From NCBI RefSeq assembly GCF_028368935.1, contig NZ_JAQNDK010000003.1, forward strand, positions 372,001-436,000: a stretch of DNA of 64,000 bases, written 5' to 3'. How positions within the stretch are numbered: position 1 is the first letter of the stretch; every line of letters starts with the position of its first letter. Shown here piece after piece: positions 61,855-64,000 of this stretch. The position numbers were made by a program, and so were the translations under genes. The notes below the pieces were generated by a model. That model ran no database searches and was not told the origin of the DNA. It saw only the letters and a program-made list of their open reading frames with translations. This stretch comes from Sorangium aterium. Its GTDB lineage: Bacteria; Myxococcota_A; Polyangia; Polyangiales; Polyangiaceae.

Positions 61855-63972
61855 TCACTCCCGAACGGGCTCCTGCAGATCCACCCCGAAGTGCTCGCGG
61901 TAGCCCCGCCGCGCGGCCTCGCGCAGCTCGTCGTCGCCGCGGCTGAACTGCTCCTCGAACGCCTGCGCGTACGCCTCGGGATCGACCTCCCGCGCGCCAG
62001 AGCGCAGCCTCTTGCCGGAGAGCGTCTCGAGGACGATCGTGGCCACCCGGTGCTCGGCGCCGCCGCGCGCCACGACGCCGAAGGGGAACAGGTGCACGAG
62101 CGTGAGCTGCGGCGGCGCGTCGCCGGCCGTCATCTCGGCGATGTACGCGGAGAACTCGCGGCTCACGCGGTCCTGCGCCTCGTCGGAGAAGCCGGCGAGC
62201 AGCTCGGTCACCGCGGGCGAGAGGGGAAGGTGAGGGCCGTCGATCTGATGCTGGAGCTCGTGCCGCTCGGTGCCGGCGAGCACGGCCCGCTCCAGCGTGG
62301 AGCCCAGGCGCTCGCGCAGCTTCGCGAGCGCTGCGTCGCAGCGCGCGAGGGCGCCGGCGTTGGCGCCGGCCGCGCCGTCCGCCGCCGCGTGGCACGTCGC
62401 GCCCTCCTGGTCGAACCGCTCGGCATACGACCGCACCTCGGAGCCGAGGACGAGCGCGAAGGGATCCTGATCGCGCGAGAAGCCGAGGTGGACGCGGGGC
62501 TCGCCCGTCATGGGCTCGACGAGGAGCGTCGCGAAGCGGTCGTCGCCGACGCGGTAGGCGTGGACCTCCTTCACCCGGTAAGGCGTGGTGTAGAAGCGCC
62601 GCGTGGCGCCGTCGGTCGAGACGCCGAGGTGGACGGACGCGTCCAGGTAGTACCCGAGGCCGGCGCGTCGCGCCGCGTCGTTGGCCTCGGCGACGAGGCG
62701 GCCGAACGCGCGGCCGGAGAGCTCGAGATCGTCCACCTGACCGGCCAGCGTCGCGAGCGCCGCGGCGACGTCCTTGCCGTCGGGCTGCGCCCTGGCGACC
62801 GCGAGCATCTCGCGGCTGCGCGCCCTGGTCAGCACCTGCGCCTCCGCGCCCGTGCCCTGCGCGTCGCGAGCGTGCGCGTCGCGGGCGATGCGCGCGCGCT
62901 CCCAGCTCGGCAAGAGCTCGCCGTACACCTTGTCCCATTCGGTCGTGGGCGCGCCGAGCCTCCAGTCGACGCCCTTCGGCGCGGGGCGGCCGAGCACGAG
63001 CAAGGCGCCGAGCAGCGCGGCGACCGACGCCGCGGCCGCGCCTGCCGCTGCGATCGGCCGCGCGCCGCCGCCGCCCGCGCTGGCCCCGATGCCTGGTTCC
63101 AGCTCGGCTTCGGGCACCATCACGCCGAGCGCGAGCACCTCGATCGCGGAGGCGAGCACCGCCACGACCGCGGCGAGCAGGAGGGCGAAGAAGGCGACGG
63201 CGCCCGCCTCGACGCCCCAGCCGCCCGAGAGGAACGCGCGGTACACGAAGAGCAGCATGAGGCCGGGCATGGCCCACACGGCCGCGATCGCGAGGCCAGG
63301 GTGCTCGCGCCGGGGCACGCGGCGCACGTAGGCGAGGCCCAGCAGGGCGATCGCGAGCGGGCCGAGCACGAACAGCAGGACCATGCCGTAGCCGAGCTGG
63401 AAGCGGGCGTCGGGCAGCGTGGCGACGAGCACGGCCGCGCGCGCGATCGTCTGCGCGGGGATCTCGCCGCGGGACGGCCAGAGATAGAAGACGAGCGCCG
63501 CGGCGACCGACGCGACGAGCAGGGCGCTGCCGCCCTTGCGCGCCTGCGCGTGGAAGCGCAGCACCACGCCCGCCGCGGTGAACGCGAAGACCGCGAGGAA
63601 CGGGGCCGGCCGCGTCAGCAGGCTGTCCGGCAGCGGCAGCATGTCCCACGCGGAGCTCCGGCGGCCGATCCACACGGCGACGTTCATGGCCACGAACGCC
63701 GCGAGCACGGCGATCGCGCGCGACGTCGGCCGCTCGACGAGCAGGCCCGCGCGCCGCTCGGTGCGCGCGCCGAGGAAGAGCAGCCACAGGCCGGCGATCG
63801 CGGGCGCGAGCGCGGCGACCTGGGCGGCGGGCGCGAGCTCGGGGAGCACGCTCCACACGAAGATCCCGTGGCCGTGGGCGACCTCGTACGGCACCAGCGC
63901 CGACAGCGCGAGCGCGAGGCCGCTCCACAGGCAGCGCGCGCGCAAGCGCTCGGCCGACATGCGGTAGAACAT
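61855..63972 (-). CDS. Polytopic membrane protein with an HExxH motif
   Basis: About 705 residues from ATG 63972. The frame is open beyond that to the window edge, so the start could lie outside. The N-terminal half has eight or nine hydrophobic helices. The C-terminal 350 residues are soluble and contain ERHELQHQIDGPHL (HELQH, about residues 571-575), a zinc-metallopeptidase-type motif, with SREFSAYIAEMT about 45 residues later as a possible third ligand. CHAAADG and LARCDAAL hold two cysteines that may pair. It resembles membrane-anchored gluzincin-like proteins, but I do not recognise the family. Function unknown. Confidence 0.75.
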   Translation of the reverse strand: MFYRMSAERLRARCLWSGLALALSALVPYEVAHGHGIFVWSVLPELAPAAQVAALAPAIAGLWLLFLGARTERRAGLLVERPTSRAIAVLAAFVAMNVAVWIGRRSSAWDMLPLPDSLLTRPAPFLAVFAFTAAGVVLRFHAQARKGGSALLVASVAAALVFYLWPSRGEIPAQTIARAAVLVATLPDARFQLGYGMVLLFVLGPLAIALLGLAYVRRVPRREHPGLAIAAVWAMPGLMLLFVYRAFLSGGWGVEAGAVAFFALLLAAVVAVLASAIEVLALGVMVPEAELEPGIGASAGGGGARPIAAAGAAAASVAALLGALLVLGRPAPKGVDWRLGAPTTEWDKVYGELLPSWERARIARDAHARDAQGTGAEAQVLTRARSREMLAVARAQPDGKDVAAALATLAGQVDDLELSGRAFGRLVAEANDAARRAGLGYYLDASVHLGVSTDGATRRFYTTPYRVKEVHAYRVGDDRFATLLVEPMTGEPRVHLGFSRDQDPFALVLGSEVRSYAERFDQEGATCHAAADGAAGANAGALARCDAALAKLRERLGSTLERAVLAGTERHELQHQIDGPHLPLSPAVTELLAGFSDEAQDRVSREFSAYIAEMTAGDAPPQLTLVHLFPFGVVARGGAEHRVATIVLETLSGKRLRSGAREVDPEAYAQAFEEQFSRGDDELREAARRGYREHFGVDLQEPVRE

Positions 63973-64000
63973 CGCGGTCGCGGCGCTCTCGTCGCCGGGA

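Overview
The window reads as chromosome from a Sorangium/Polyangium-like myxobacterium. The inference rests on the very high GC content with G or C at most third codon positions, four Hanks-type Ser/Thr kinases, a mevalonate-pathway HMG-CoA reductase beside menaquinone genes, many lipoproteins with long Gly/Ser-rich linkers, and secreted plant-polysaccharide-degrading enzymes. No rRNA, tRNA, CRISPR array, integrase or transposase was recognised. Most long antisense ORFs are shadows caused by the GC bias.

Region 1 (1-13.1 kb): the 3' part of a helicase-associated-domain-like gene, a membrane-anchored Ser/Thr kinase, a close MutH homologue on the minus strand, a very long kinase with an HLD catalytic motif and an apparent single-base frameshift near 7860, a kynureninase-like PLP enzyme, a metallophosphoesterase, and GTP-dependent PEP carboxykinase (pckG) with a candidate leaderless promoter.

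Region 2 (13.1-25.3 kb): a GbsR/MarR-type regulator, then a tightly packed plus-strand run of isoprenoid and menaquinone genes: polyprenyl diphosphate synthase, class II HMG-CoA reductase, menG, menD, a possible tiny ORF, menA, menC and menE. A hotdog thioesterase that could release DHNA from DHNA-CoA faces it. A lipoprotein and a PlsC-type acyltransferase follow. menF, menH and menB are not seen here.

Region 3 (25.3-41.3 kb): a lipoprotein with a lipin/LNS2-like HAD domain, an unrecognised protein, a tail-anchored kinase, a TPR protein, a PPPGYA-repeat secreted protein, type II NADH dehydrogenase, a DUF2505-like protein, a lone receiver-domain protein, a repeat-rich kinase, a class I aminotransferase, a large polytopic membrane protein and a small unknown protein.

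Region 4 (41.3-49.2 kb): a gene-poor stretch holding a heptamer repeat and a candidate structured non-coding RNA of about 525 nt. That candidate has a run of perfect hairpins and a textbook intrinsic terminator. It is followed by a lipoprotein, an Ntn-type asparaginase, a GH8 glycosidase broken by one in-frame TAG, aroA, a MITE-like element with 42-bp inverted repeats, an alpha/beta-hydrolase lipoprotein, a TauE/SafE exporter and a 53-residue membrane protein encoded just upstream of it.

Region 5 (49.2-64 kb): a 16-bp perfect palindrome separates the TauE pair from a divergent nitroreductase gene, which precedes a fumarate-reductase-type flavoprotein and its 2[4Fe-4S] ferredoxin. Next come a PL11 rhamnogalacturonan lyase, a tyrosinase-fold protein fused to a c-type heme motif, a convergent lipoprotein with two heme motifs and a hairpin-forming minisatellite between the two. 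The window ends with a SAM methyltransferase, a TauD-type dioxygenase, a membrane-anchored cytochrome c and a polytopic membrane protein with an HExxH motif. The TauE, flavoprotein/ferredoxin and TauD genes together hint at organosulfur chemistry; this is inference.
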